Source: Lithodes maja (Eukaryota > Arthropoda > Malacostraca > Decapoda > Lithodidae). Taken from it: 64,000 bases of DNA. Under the pieces are notes generated by a model. The model worked only from the letters and a program-made list of their open reading frames with translations, ran no database searches and was not told the DNA's origin. The stretch covers positions 39,109-103,108 of the forward strand of contig JBAKBP010007113.1 in assembly GCA_037953745.1 (NCBI GenBank), written 5' to 3'. The translations under genes and the position numbers were made by a program. Shown piece by piece: positions 1 through 10,788 of this stretch (positions within the stretch are counted from its first letter, which is position 1; each line of letters starts with the position of its first letter).

Positions 1-768
1 ACAATATGTAAAGCCAAGCAATATTTCTGTAAAAATGGGTTAATGCTAAATTCAAATAAGACACAATGTATATTTATAGGATCTAGGCAGCTAATTAAGA
101 GGATACCTAATGATACTGTTATTCGCATCGATAATTCTAACATTATTCCATGTAAACATGTAAAAAATCTTGGTGTTCATATCGATAGTAATATGACTTT
201 CGAAAAACATATCAACGAAACGACTAAGAAGGTCAATGGAATACTGTTTTATATCAATAGAATTAAGGATAATTTTGACATGCAAACTAGGAAAATTGTG
301 GTCCAGTCGTTAGCTCTCTCTGTCTTGTACTACTGCTTGGAGATATACGGAAACACTAATCACACACTTCTCCATAATGTCCAGAAATTGCAAAATTTTG
401 CATCTAAAGTAATTGTAAGAGCAAAAAAGTATGATCACGTTACCCCTATTATTGATCAATTAGAATGGATGACAATATCCCAAAAGCTCACCTTTGATGT
501 AGCAGTAACTGTTTTTAAGGTACAAAATAATATATATCCTAACTGGTTCTCGCAATTCTCTACCATAAACGATATTTCCAACAGCACCACACGACAGCAG
601 AACGATCTGTATGTTCCTAGAGCCAGAACCGACTATGGGGTAAGTTCTCTGCAAGTATTGGGGCCTACGGTATGGAACGCCCTGCCCAACATAGTCAAAG
701 ACATTAATAGCCTGCCAGTATTCAAGGGCAGACTAAAGAAGCACATTTTAGAAGATCATATAGAGTGA
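1..768 (+). CDS. LINE reverse transcriptase, C-terminal part (partial at window edge)
   Basis: The frame is open from base 1, so this is the 3' end of an ORF2 that begins outside the window; the ATG at 43 is internal. It reads the thumb and C-terminal region of a non-LTR reverse transcriptase. There is an N-K-T-Q-C-I-F-I-G segment like the post-palm region of CR1/Rex1-type LINEs, then LGVHIDSNMTFEKHI, then a terminal GPTVWNALP...SLPVFKGRLKKHIL block typical of the end of such proteins. The catalytic palm motifs lie upstream and are not visible. No internal stop is seen. It is followed by an AT-rich 3' UTR. The clade is not resolved from this piece alone. Confidence 0.75.
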   Translation, partial: TICKAKQYFCKNGLMLNSNKTQCIFIGSRQLIKRIPNDTVIRIDNSNIIPCKHVKNLGVHIDSNMTFEKHINETTKKVNGILFYINRIKDNFDMQTRKIVVQSLALSVLYYCLEIYGNTNHTLLHNVQKLQNFASKVIVRAKKYDHVTPIIDQLEWMTISQKLTFDVAVTVFKVQNNIYPNWFSQFSTINDISNSTTRQQNDLYVPRARTDYGVSSLQVLGPTVWNALPNIVKDINSLPVFKGRLKKHILEDHIE

Positions 769-1098
769 GAAGTGATCACGTTCTATATAATGTCTATATA
801 TTTTTAATATATTTATAATTTATAATCTATTTTATATAATTATGTTTAACGTATTTCTGGTTGGAGTCATTTATCTGTAAACTCTTAACTCTCTCTCTCT
901 CTCTCTCTCTCTCTCCCGACTTTCACTTTCACTCAAAACCCACCCTTCCCCAGTCGTCACACCCTCCTTTACCTCCCCGACCAAATACTCACTCTCACTC
1001 CCACTCCTACTCTCACCGTAATGGTAGTTTCTAAATGCATTCTATAATAATCCTATGGCTACAGAGTTGTATATCACTAACGCTCACTAGCTTTCACT

Positions 1099-1172
<74 letters not shown>

Positions 1173-1415
1173 TTTTAGAAGATCATACAGTGTGAGAACT
1201 GATCACGTTCTACATATTTTTAATCTATTATTAATCTATTTTATATACGTTTAACGTATTTCTGGCAGGAGTTATTTATCTGTAAACTCTTAACGACACT
1301 GTTAATGTATTATGCATTATGTAATTTGTTTAAAATTAATTTATTGTATGAACAGCCGTTGTATATTTAACAGAAGAATATAATCTGAATCTAAATCTGA
1401 ATATCTAGGAGCACA
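740..1415 (+). repeat. Duplicated LINE 3' UTR separated by CT microsatellite
   Basis: The end of the preceding LINE (about 745-885, from CACATTTTAGAAGATCATA to ATCTGTAAACTCTTAAC) recurs at about 1167-1290 and there continues to a natural 3' end with ATCTGAATCTAAATCTGAAT, a short hexamer-like tail. The two copies are joined by CT repeats at about 892-914 and 1102-1167 plus a non-repetitive spacer. A third copy of the same 3' end lies near 6162-6258. This suggests either two independent truncated insertions or a local duplication mediated by the microsatellite. Confidence 0.6.
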
Positions 1416-2502
1416 GGGAATGGTTAGTATTACAAAGATCCTGCGGTTCATTCCGGGGAGATAGTCTAAGAGCCGTATTCTTAAACAATTCTTTCCCTTC
1501 GAAAATGAAAGGAAGGAATTTTCTTTCGATTTGGTATTCTTAAAAAATCCTTTCCGTTCCTTTCCCTTGGGAAGGAAAAATCTTTCCCTTAAACAGGGGA
1601 AAATATTGGAATTTGAAGGACTCTCACAAGGCAGGTCTTCAGTTTTCCCTTCGTCATTTTGTTCATAACATTCTTATATAATTGGAGTCAGTGTGACTAA
1701 ATATTGGATTTGACCACTATGTAATTTTATTAACATGATATAATGCACGATATTGAAAATTATATTGATAATAAAGAAATGTTATTAAAAGTTTTAGAAG
1801 ACCACTGATCTCGGAGGCTCGGCGTGAATTCGAGTGCGGACGATTCGGGCAATTTCGGGCTGCCAGCTGATAGCCTATTCCTCATCTTATACATATTTTG
1901 ATTATTATTGATTTTCATTGGTTTACTGATGTAGCCCTTTCAAATCATCAATTTTGTGCACGGTGTGAATATATTTTGGCACGTGTTAATGCAATAAGTG
2001 TCACCATTATCAGGTTTGGAGGCTTGCCAGAGATATGCTATCAACAATTCCCAGTAATACCATACTTTACATAACTAAAAATAGCTAGGCATATACTGTA
2101 ATATTAATATAAATTTGTGGGCTAACAGTAATAGTGGTCAATCATCTTATATACTAATTTAGCCTACCTTACCAGTACCACATATTGGGTTAGGCTAGGC
2201 GGCTAGGCCTAGGCTAGGTGGCTAGGCCTAGGCTTAGCCTACAGTAGGCTACATCATCATGTAAGCTAGCCTAGCCCAGGCTAATCTATTTTTCTTATGA
2301 ATTTCATGACTCATACAGGATTGTAGGCCTAATTTTTTTTTTCCTAGGCTACATCCCCACTGAATAAACTAACCTAGGCTAGTCTCTGTCCCTCTAGGCT
2401 AGCCCATCATAATGTTCAAGCCAACATTTGTTAGATTTTGTCAGAATTAGCTCACCTCAGATAGGCTATCTGGATTTTAAAATGTTGTGAATTTATTAGG
2501 CC

Positions 2503-2882
2503 TATGGGAAGGATGTAGTATTTGGACATACTACATGGCGCCTGCCTTGGTTTACACTACGCGGAACGGCGGCAGCAGTGAACGCTCGTGATCATGTTCC
2601 AGTCTATTTTGACTTCCGCAGGATTCAATAATAGGTTGACGGGGTCCTCAACCCCCCCCCCCCCCCCCCATTATGTGTTGTTAAAGTAATTTGCCCCCTG
2701 CTGGCAAAATGCCTATATATGATGATGACAATAAGTCATGGGGGAGTGAGGGGGGCCCTCAACCTAATGTTGTATCCCACGGCAGTCAATATAGACGGAA
2801 ACGTGATCGCGAGCGTGCGAGTAGTGTAAACAAGGCAGGCGATAAGCTCGAAATTCCTCGAATACTACATCCTTACCTTTAT
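2503..2882. mobile_element. Palindromic MITE-like unit, copy 1
   Basis: The left arm starts GGGAAGGATGTAGTATT and reads on to GCCTGCCTTGGTTTACACTAC. The reverse complement of the right end starts GGTAAGGATGTAGTATT and reads to GCCTGCCTTGTTTACACTAC. The arms are therefore about 55-65 bp of imperfect inverted repeat around a centre containing a C tract. Related ends occur near 4600-5220, which defines a small family. No coding capacity. Confidence 0.5.
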
Positions 2883-4597
2883 TACTTCATGTTATAGAAA
2901 GTCCGAGTTACCTTTTCACTATAATATTTTCCCTGATTTTCATAGCCTTGTACACTATCAGGGAGCGTGTTTTTAGATTATTCGGTAGCTACCGGGTATC
3001 TTAACTACAGTTCAAGGAGACTACAGCAGCAGTTTGCACGCTCTCTGCGTTTATTTTTAATTTGACAGTGTTTGGTGTTCAAACCCCCCCCCCCCCCCCC
3101 CCCTGGACATAATTGTCATCATCATATTCATATATAATGCCAGCAGGAGGCAAATAACCACTCACAGAGGGATGATTTCAGAAAAAGTGGCAAAATCTGA
3201 CGCATAGAGCGTGCTAATATTGCCGCAGTGTCTGCTTGGATATTGTCATCATATTAGCCTAATCAAAACAAAATCCCTTGAAAAACATATTTGTAAACAC
3301 TAGCCTATTCAATACTATTGGTTGTGAGTACAATTATAGGCTACCCTAATTTTTCATTACAGTATATCCTAGCCTAATCCCTCTACTTTCTTTAAATATC
3401 CAAACAATATAACTTAACCTGAGAACCTAAGATAGGCCTAGGCTATGCTAATATACAGCGTTTGATTATGCCGAGTGTATAGGCTAACTTACTAACATTG
3501 GTAGTAGCTAAAAGTCTGGTAGGCTAAAAGAAAATTTATAAGATTAGGGCCCAAAATTGCTAATGAAAAAATGTGGCTACTTATTTTGGGCTGTATACAG
3601 TATGGTATGAGATTTTGTTGAAAACTTGGGATTGTTCTTGATCCCTGGCAAGCCTCAAAACCTGAATTTTCAAACTTATTACATTAACATGTGTCAAAAT
3701 GTAGTCACACTGTGCACAATATTAATGCATTGAAAGGACTGAATCAGCTAAGCAGTAATAGTCAAATATAGCCTACTCAATGTTTGTAAGGAAAACCCCA
3801 CTAGTCACCAGAGTCCCTCGCACACTGTTTCAAATAAAATTTGTGGATTTTCTGTCTGAATTTACTTTACATCCTTAGTATTCTCTAGTCTTGAAGGTTA
3901 GGAATAATTATGGTATTATTACATACAGTACATACAGTGTTGGAACATCAGTGCTTCCAGCAGCTGTTGTGGGTGGATCGGTATCAGTCATTATCATGAT
4001 CAGTATGGCAGTGGTGGACAAGTCCCCGTCAGTTTTTAGTGTGTACGGGTCAGCGAAAGAACATGACATCGGATCTAATTGCACATTATATTGGGCTGCA
4101 CAAGGAAGGCCAGTTAGTGAAACAAATAGTGCAAGCCACTGGTGTATGTGAGTAATCGGTAAGAAATTGGGCGAGGCCTTACAAAGATATTTGCCTAACT
4201 ACATGATAACCTAGCCTTTGCCAAACTATATGATAGCCTAGCCTTTGAGGGGAGAGTAAAGAACATAAGAATATCACCCAATATTCAAAACTATACTAAT
4301 GGATAGCTAATATGATGAATAACCTACTCATTGATGCCTAAATCATAACTATTGGTGATTCATCTTTTATTCAGATTACCCAAGAACAAAAATAAATTTA
4401 AAAATTGGAAGAATACTATTTAAAGGTTCAGTATTATCCAAGTAACCTTCCGCGTCGATTTGCACGCTCTGGGCCATGACCGTTAAGTTCACTTCTATTA
4501 TGTCCGCTTCTTAGGTTGAGGGTGGGGCCTCACCTTCCCAGGAATTATTGTCATCAATATACAGTATATATTGTTTGCAGAAGGGCAAATAACAAAT

Positions 4598-5002
4598 AAT
4601 GGTAAGGGTTGTGTTAGCGGGCGTACTGTCCACTTTGTTTATAGTCGCACGCTCGCAGTTACATTCGCGTCTAATTTCATTGGTTATTTGCCCCTGCTGG
4701 TAATATGTATGATAATGACAACAAGTCATGGGGATGATGGGGGGGGAGGGGGGGGTAAACCCCACTCAAACCATTATTGTATCCCACGTCAAAACAATTT
4801 ACCCAACACCTGGCCGTGGGATACAATAATGGTTTGAGGGGTGCTATGTCCCCTCACCCCCCATGACATTGTCATTATCATATACAGTATATTACCAGGG
4901 GCAAATAACAGCAGTCAAATTAGACGTGAATTTAACTGCGAGTGTGCTAATATGGAAACAAAGCAGGCGATACGCCCGCTAACACAACCCTTACCAAAAT
5001 AG
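4598..5002. mobile_element. Palindromic MITE-like unit, copy 2
   Basis: This is a near-perfect long hairpin. The segment 4598-4735, starting GGTAAGGGTTGTGTTAGCGG, matches the reverse complement of about 4865-5002, including the blocks CTCGCAGTTA, CGTCTAATTT and TTATTTGCCCCTG. The loop holds a G-rich tract and a second small palindrome (CAAACCATTATTGTATCCCA and its complement). It shares the GCCTGC...TTGTTT block with the unit at 2503. The adjoining stretch 5003-5219 looks like a truncated third copy. Confidence 0.5.
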
Positions 5003-6161
5003 GGAAGGATGTCATGTTGTGCGCTCGCACTTACGTTCCCATCCATTTCGACGCTATATTTTCTGCTATTTGCCCCCTGTCATTACTGCATGAATACTAG
5101 GTTAGGTTAGGTTAGGTTGTTTGGTTAGGCTAATGTATTTTTATATCCAAAGGCATCCGCATAGTGTAAACAAGGTGGGCGGTACTGCCGGTACACCTGG
5201 TAACTACATTCTTGCCCAAAATAATGTATACAAATATAAAATGGTCAAATTAGATAATTAATAAATAAATATCGGTAGCCTAGGCTAAATATAAACATTG
5301 AACAAAAACTAGTTTCAATAGCATAGTAAATCTACTATGGGCCATGAATTGCAATTTTTACCAAATTGGGCCAGATCAAATAATTATAGCCTAGCTTTTA
5401 TTTTTGTTCGCTGAATAGAAAACAAATCTAGCCTAGGCCTATATAATATACAGGCTAGGCCTACAGAAGTTCAAGTTAGTATTTGAACTCAGCACACCAG
5501 AATATGTCAGGCTATAATGTGTATTGAACTTTGAAGGTAAATACTTCTCAATAGTGGGTTATTGTGCGATTCCTATAGCCTAGTTGTTAAGTTTTGGTCA
5601 GCAATGGAAGACTTGACCTTGTAATTGAAAAGTTCTCATGCGTGATATACGGTACACTAATTCGCACTACATTCGGCTAATCTAATTTATCTCCATCCCT
5701 GTTTCTTATCGTATCAGTTTATATGTATTTATATTCTTGGATAATAGCCTATAGGCTAGGTCTAAATACTACAACAAAATATGGCTTGTTGGTGTACATG
5801 CGCGATTTAGAGCTAGGATCCTGTATTTATTAATATCATGTTGACAATTCATTCTTGTGTTTGTGCAAGTCAACATAATATGCTTTGAAGACAATATTTG
5901 TGGTCTAAATCATTATTTTGGGCAACAATAATGCAAGTCAACCCTTGGAAACGTTTGTTTGACAAGGTTTGTTTACTACTTCAGGGAGTTCAGGCATACC
6001 AACTGGTGCGCGCCTAGCTTCGCCTGTGGAACAGAGCTACCAACACTTCCGAAAAAATGTCCTTCCAAGGAATTCTTTAAGAATACCGAAGGGAAAGAAA
6101 ATTCCTTGGAAGGGAAAGGAAAGTTAAAGGAAGGTATGGGTTTTTAAGAATAGACTCTAAG

Positions 6162-6258
6162 TGTCTATGTATTATGTAATTTGTTTAAGATGATACTATT
6201 GTATGAACAGCCATTGTATATTTAATGGAAATAAAAGAATCTGAATCTGAATCTCTCA
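6162..6258 (+). repeat. LINE 3' end remnant with TGAATC tail
   Basis: TGTCTATGTATTATGTAATT through ATTTAATGG...GAATCTGAATCTGAATC repeats the terminal part of the LINE 3' UTR seen at about 1300-1410. Only the last ~100 bp are present, directly against the right end of the candidate TIR element. Confidence 0.5.
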
Positions 6259-6484
6259 ACCTATTTTTTATGTCGAGTAGACTGAAAAAACGTCTCCCCA
6301 GACTTCCTTCAAAAAAAATGTTTACCTGATCGAAGGACCGAGACATTGCAGGTTTGCGATCGATCTCCGCCAAAAACCGATCCCTGAATGGGGTGAAGCG
6401 TCTTATGATCGCCAAAAGGATGATGTGAAATGTCCTAAATTCTCCAAACTGATGGAGTGAAACAAGGAGGGTCCAATCCCCCGC

Positions 6485-6540
6485 CACACATACACACACA
6501 CACACACACACATACACTCACACACACACATACACACATT
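6485..6540. repeat. CA microsatellite
   Basis: Interrupted CA/TACA simple repeat. Minus-strand reading frames across it (V-C-V-C runs) are repeat artefacts. The surrounding 6260-6910 stretch holds nothing I recognise. Confidence 0.85.
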
Positions 6541-6914
6541 TGAAAAGAGTTGAAATTAATATAGATAGGCCTATATGAAAAATATAGAGATACAGTCAAA
6601 CACCCACCCCAAGGCAAAATAGAGAGGCGGATGGACTTCATCAGGCCACAGCCATCCGCCGTAATCGGTTTTCTGTTATAACTGTGGTAAACCGGCTATC
6701 TCTATAATACCTGGTGTAGAGTGTTTGCCCTAAAAGAAAAAGTAGTATAGTACTAATGAAATAGTCAAAATAGTTGATAAATTCGGGAAGTAAATTTTGT
6801 AGTCAGAAGTAGAGTAGACAAAATCAGCTAGTTTAAATTGGGGAAGTCACATTTTGTTGTCGGATATCGAAGAAGAAATCCCTTAACTACGTTAAAAAGT
6901 ACTGAAACATATTT

Positions 6915-7045
6915 AGCATGAGATAAAGTGAGGTTGATCTCTGGGAGACAAGTAAACTGGTCGAGAACCTTCCGCCACCACCCTATTTGTACCATACCAT
7001 ATCTGCCTCATCCAATTGTAAAATCGGTGACATCGCAGGTGGGAT
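6915..7045 (-). pseudogene. BEL/Pao pol remnant downstream of the interrupted protease
   Basis: Read on the minus strand, one frame gives IPPAMSPILQ and then a glycine-rich RFSTSL segment. This resembles the linker that follows the DLERLW-LDHI block in BEL/Pao polyproteins. That preceding block lies on the other side of the TAA-flanked insertion, just above 10008. One stop and at least one frame change are present. I see no BEL reverse transcriptase below 6915, so the element is truncated here. The assignment rests on context and a short match. Confidence 0.4.
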
Positions 7046-7109
7046 TACAGGGGAACGTATGTGCTGTGCGACAACCGTCCATCATTCGACATGTTTGCAT
7101 AACATTCTC

Positions 7110-9775
7110 ATTTTTTTTTTTTTTTTTTTAAGATACAATGAACGGAGGAAGGAAAAACACAGATAAAACAAAAAGGTCCATGTGCCTAAAGGCATCCTCC
7201 ATTCATAAAATGTTTGTAACAACTGGATTTAAACATTTGTAGATTGTAAGTTTGTGGAAAGCAATTCGAGGGAAGTGAATTCCAAAGAGTAGTAGCTCTG
7301 GGGATAAATGAATTCTGATAAGCAGAAGTTCTGCATTGTGGAGGAGAAAGTGTAAATTCATGGGCGCTCTCAGCTGCCCTAGTTCCACGGGGAAAGATGT
7401 GGAGAGGCGGCACAATTGAAGCAAGTTCCTCGGAACAATTGCTGTGAAAATATCTGTAGAATAATGCAAGGGATGCAACGTTTCTTCGTATGGATAATGT
7501 AGGAAGGTCCTGTGTGATTGCAGGGTTATTGATTAATCTAATAGCTTTATTTTGAATTTTGTCCAACTGCCTCAATGCAACCACTCCACTTCCACCCCAC
7601 AGAGGTGAACAGTAATCCATCTGAGAACGCACATGACTTTTATATATCACGGCCAACTGCTCGTCAGTGAAGAATTCTCGAACTCTGTACAGGAGTCCCA
7701 GTTTTTTAGAGGCATTCTTAGCAATGCTTCTAACATAATGTGTCCAGCTCAAGTTAGTAGTTAATGTTACACCGAGAATGTCAATACTAGGGGAAGTGGG
7801 AATATTTACATCATTAAAAAATATATGGGAGTCAGTGAGATTCTGTCGGTTAGAAAATTGAATGTATTTGGTTTTCTGTGCATTAAAGGAAACTAGATTC
7901 TTTTGTCCCCATCCATTAATTCTAGAAAGGTCCTGGTTCAGAGAAATTGCAGTGTTTATTTTTGAATTTATAAGATCGGGTTGGGTGAAAGAATTGGTAA
8001 ATGTGAAGGAACTGTGGAGTGTTGAGTCATCTGCGTAGGAATGTATTGGATTATGAGTGGTAGATATGAGATCATTGATATGAATGAGGAACAGAATTGG
8101 GGCCAAAACTGATCCCTGGGGAACACCAGCATTTATTGAGTGAAATTGAGAATAAAGGCCATCTACCATTACACGTATTTTTCTGTTATGAAGATAAGAA
8201 GAAATTAGTGGAACTAATGATGCAAGGCCGTAGTGTGACATCTTCGACAATAAGGATTGATGCCAGACTCTATCAAATGCCTTTGATATATCCAGTGCTA
8301 TTGTATGTGTTTCACCATGTTGGTCTGTAGCTTGGTTGATTTGATGCGTAAGAAGGCAAAGCATGTCTGCAGTTGATCGACATCGTCTAAAACCATATTG
8401 CCTATCACTGATTAATTTATTATTCTCAAGATGCTTAATTATGTGATTATTTAATATAATTTCAAAGACTTTACCAAGAGTGGAAGTTATAGCTATTGGT
8501 CTGTAGTTTGATGGATCTGAAGAGGCACCTTTTTTAGGAACTGGATGGATGTTTGCTTCTTTCCAGGGTACTGGGAAGCATGAGGTATGAGTACACAGAC
8601 GGAAAAATTTTGCCAATACAGGAGCGAGCACCAAGGAGCAATTCTTAAGTACTATTGGAGGAATTTCATCTGGACCAGGAGCCTTATCTACTGAGAGATT
8701 CTGCAAAATAGTTTTGACATGTCTGGTGTGGATCTTAAGTGAGGGAATTTCAGGCGAATTAAAATTAAGTACAGGGACATCTTGATTTATTTCATCTAAG
8801 GTTGAGTTGGTGGAGAAAATATCCGCAAGAAGGTTAGCTTTACCTCGTGGGTCACTTACAAGATTGCCAGTCGGAGATTTTAATGGTGGAATGGATGAAG
8901 CAGTAGTGAAGTTGGATTTAAATGAGTTAAGAGTAGAACAAAATATTTTGTTATCATTTGGATTATTTAGAAGTTTATTTGCCTGCTTGTGGAGAAAGTT
9001 TGATTTAGTTAGGTTTAATACAGTTTTGGCATGATTTCTGATGTTTCTAAAGTAATTAAAGGCTTCATGAGTTTTTGATCTTGTGTATGCATTGTAGGCT
9101 ATTGCTTTTTGTTCAGTTACTCTAGCACAATTATGGTCAAACCATTTAGGTGAATTAGATCTTTTACTGTACTTTTGATGAGGAATAAAAGTTTCCATTC
9201 CAATTTTTACAAAATCTTGTATGTGGCTCAAGGTGGAGTGTGCATCATTAGAAAAGAAAGAGGTCCAGGGAATATCAATAAAGAAACCTTGAAGACCCTC
9301 CCAGTCTGCCCTATCGTAATGCCATTTAGTCACCAAAACAGGTTCAGAGTGGGAAGGTGTGGTAGGTGATAGACAGGTGGCCTGTATCAGACAGTGATCA
9401 GAAGATCCAAGCGGGGACCTCACTGTAACATCATAATTTTCTGAATTGGTTGTTAAAAATAAGTCCAGTAGGTGGGAATTATGATTAGGATTATCTGGTA
9501 CACGGGTGGGTTGGTTGACTAGTTGAGTGAGATTAAATGAGTCTGCAAATAGCTCACATTCAAGACCAGCATCATCAGTCCTGGCTGAATGAGTGAGCCA
9601 TTCAACATTATGGACATTAAAATCACCCAACACAGTGATTTCAGAAGAAGCATTTAAGTTGAGGACACTGAGTTGTGAGGACAGAGAATCAAAAAGGCTT
9701 TGCTCTTTGTCTAATTGCACCAGTAGTCTTGCATGCGCACCATTATTGCAGCGGTATCGCAATTGTCAATAATAC
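7110..9775 (-). mobile_element. 5'-truncated LINE (family with HSYADDS palm motif)
   Basis: The element runs on the minus strand from a 5' truncation near 9740-9778 to a 19-bp poly(A) tail, seen as poly(T) at 7111-7129. TTTGCATAA occurs beside the tail (near 7094) and again beyond the 5' edge (near 9778), a possible target duplication. The LINE is inserted in a GCGAA-rich MITE. A second copy of the same family lies on the plus strand at about 26359-27625. Confidence 0.8.
7186..9762 (-). CDS. LINE ORF2: endonuclease (partial) plus reverse transcriptase
   Basis: This is an 858-codon open frame. It opens with TTG directly after an in-frame stop, so there is no genuine start and the protein is 5'-truncated. 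The second half of an APE-type endonuclease is present: LGDFN at about 45-49 and SSDH at 120-123. The first half is missing. Reverse transcriptase follows, with APGPDEIPP near 361, PSNYRPIA near 417, DISKAFDRVWH from 491 (first catalytic Asp 491), AGVPQGSVLAPILF near 545 and YADD at 576-579. The thumb and C-terminal region ends FKSSCYKHFMNGGCL. No internal stop is seen across the RT, so truncation at insertion rather than decay inactivates it. The clade looks Jockey/CR1-like but I cannot place it firmly. Confidence 0.85.
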   Translation of the reverse strand: MRYRCNNGAHARLLVQLDKEQSLFDSLSSQLSVLNLNASSEITVLGDFNVHNVEWLTHSARTDDAGLECELFADSFNLTQLVNQPTRVPDNPNHNSHLLDLFLTTNSENYDVTVRSPLGSSDHCLIQATCLSPTTPSHSEPVLVTKWHYDRADWEGLQGFFIDIPWTSFFSNDAHSTLSHIQDFVKIGMETFIPHQKYSKRSNSPKWFDHNCARVTEQKAIAYNAYTRSKTHEAFNYFRNIRNHAKTVLNLTKSNFLHKQANKLLNNPNDNKIFCSTLNSFKSNFTTASSIPPLKSPTGNLVSDPRGKANLLADIFSTNSTLDEINQDVPVLNFNSPEIPSLKIHTRHVKTILQNLSVDKAPGPDEIPPIVLKNCSLVLAPVLAKFFRLCTHTSCFPVPWKEANIHPVPKKGASSDPSNYRPIAITSTLGKVFEIILNNHIIKHLENNKLISDRQYGFRRCRSTADMLCLLTHQINQATDQHGETHTIALDISKAFDRVWHQSLLSKMSHYGLASLVPLISSYLHNRKIRVMVDGLYSQFHSINAGVPQGSVLAPILFLIHINDLISTTHNPIHSYADDSTLHSSFTFTNSFTQPDLINSKINTAISLNQDLSRINGWGQKNLVSFNAQKTKYIQFSNRQNLTDSHIFFNDVNIPTSPSIDILGVTLTTNLSWTHYVRSIAKNASKKLGLLYRVREFFTDEQLAVIYKSHVRSQMDYCSPLWGGSGVVALRQLDKIQNKAIRLINNPAITQDLPTLSIRRNVASLALFYRYFHSNCSEELASIVPPLHIFPRGTRAAESAHEFTLSPPQCRTSAYQNSFIPRATTLWNSLPSNCFPQTYNLQMFKSSCYKHFMNGGCL

Positions 9776-10056
9776 CTTTTGCATAATTCGTTCTTATCGC
9801 TGTCAAATTGTCTTCAGACTTTCGCTAATGTCTCTTCACATTCGATGTTCTCGCACGATACTCGCATACTCTCTCACGGCTACCGCGTTCTTCGCTTACA
9901 AAATAACATTGATTCGGCGCCGAAAACGGCGATTATTGGACATAGAAAAAAAGAAGCTGTCGCATCGCATTCGAAGTCGCCGAGTCGCACAGTGGGATCC
10001 CTGCTTAATGTCTATATGATCCAATCTCCACAGTCGTTCTAAGTCGGACTCGGCAG

Positions 10057-10704
10057 TCATTTTTGGGTCACTACTGTAGGTTGGGAATCCTCCCTTCCCA
10101 ACTCCTCTGCCGCGGTTACATTCACTCTTAATATCGAGACCGTGTCGACCAGGACATTTGACTGTGTAGTATGCACCTTTCCGCTCATGCAATAGCCAAA
10201 TTTAGTGGGGATTAAAATTACACCACACATTCTTTTAAATCCAGGGTATACTACATCATAATAATGATCCACACCAAGTAGAACATGCACCTCATTCTGA
10301 TCTCCTATGGGGTCTGACAAGTTAACCCCTTTGCTACGTAATGCGTGTTCCACCTTCTTCACTCCTGCAGATACATATTCTGGTAGGGTGTCTACTACGA
10401 TACATGTCATAAAGTATCTGGTTTTACGGTAGAAATATGAAATCTCCGCTATCTCATAGACTTGTTTGTCAGTAACCCCTGTGAAGCCCTGCAATCGAAG
10501 AGTCTCAGCCCCTACGATTCGGTGCTTAAGTCCCATTAATACGGACCCTTCATCAAGAAGTACCCGGCAAACCTTGTTACTGTCATTACCTTCCATGGGA
10601 ATCTGTATTGTGGGCAATATAGTGGTGTCTTTCGTGCTACCTAGTGTCAAAGTTGTAGTACCCTCTGGTTTTGACTTTGTCTGCTGTAGGACACAACTTG
10701 TCAA
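10057..10704 (-). pseudogene. BEL/Pao aspartic protease region (DUF1758-like)
   Basis: The frame follows the gag frame in the same direction. It carries VCRVLLDEGS, corresponding to the LLD-x-GS active-site motif of BEL/Pao proteases, then VLLGVDHYYDVV, the second flap-side motif. A shifted frame continues past the stop with DLERLWRLDHID just before the MITE edge at 10005, a block characteristic of BEL polyproteins between protease and RT. Upstream at about 10700-10790, another frame encodes a CCHC zinc knuckle (CRHC-x3-H-x4-C). The polyprotein is therefore broken by at least two frame changes. Reverse transcriptase and integrase are absent from this window. Confidence 0.7.
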
Positions 10705-10788
10705 AGTGATGTCCTTTACAGTGGCGACAGGGCCTTAAGTATGTAGCAGTACATTGTCCCTGCTTACCATGTTCCTTACTTAGACAAC

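Larger units (their letters stand above)
1471..6155. mobile_element. Candidate non-autonomous TIR element, about 4.7 kb
   Basis: The left end (about 1466-1600) and the reverse complement of the right end (about 6040-6160) share an imperfect inverted repeat of roughly 100 bp. It includes TATTCTTAAA near the tip and then AGGAATTTTCTTTC...GGTATTCTTAAA. TCTAAG sits outside both ends, but it could belong to the inverted repeat rather than be a target duplication, so the edges are uncertain by about 10 bp. The interior has no long reading frame. It is rich in GGCTA/CCTAGG runs, two C tracts of 18-20 bases (2652-2669, 3084-3103), a TTAGG run near 5100, and several palindromic MITE-like units. Superfamily unknown. 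Confidence 0.45.
7049..10005. mobile_element. PIF/Harbinger-like MITE in BEL, itself split by a LINE
   Basis: The right end (about 9776-10005) terminates GTCGCACAGTGGGATCCCTG then CT, followed by TAA at 10006-10008. Reversed, it matches the TIR of the large element at 57733-61039 (…ATCCCACTGTGCGACT…) and has the same TTCGC/GCGAA-rich subterminal sequence. The left part (7049-7109) starts AGGGG and contains TGCTGTGCGAC; it is preceded by TAC, a one-base variant of the TAA duplication. Removing the LINE (7110 to about 9775) leaves roughly 290 bp. The PIF/Harbinger label rests on the 3-bp TAA duplication and the TIR. No transposase is present. Confidence 0.5.

Noticed and set aside
6435..6641. 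Cysteine/valine-rich peptide on the minus strand
   Set aside because: Produced by the CA/GT microsatellite at 6485-6540.
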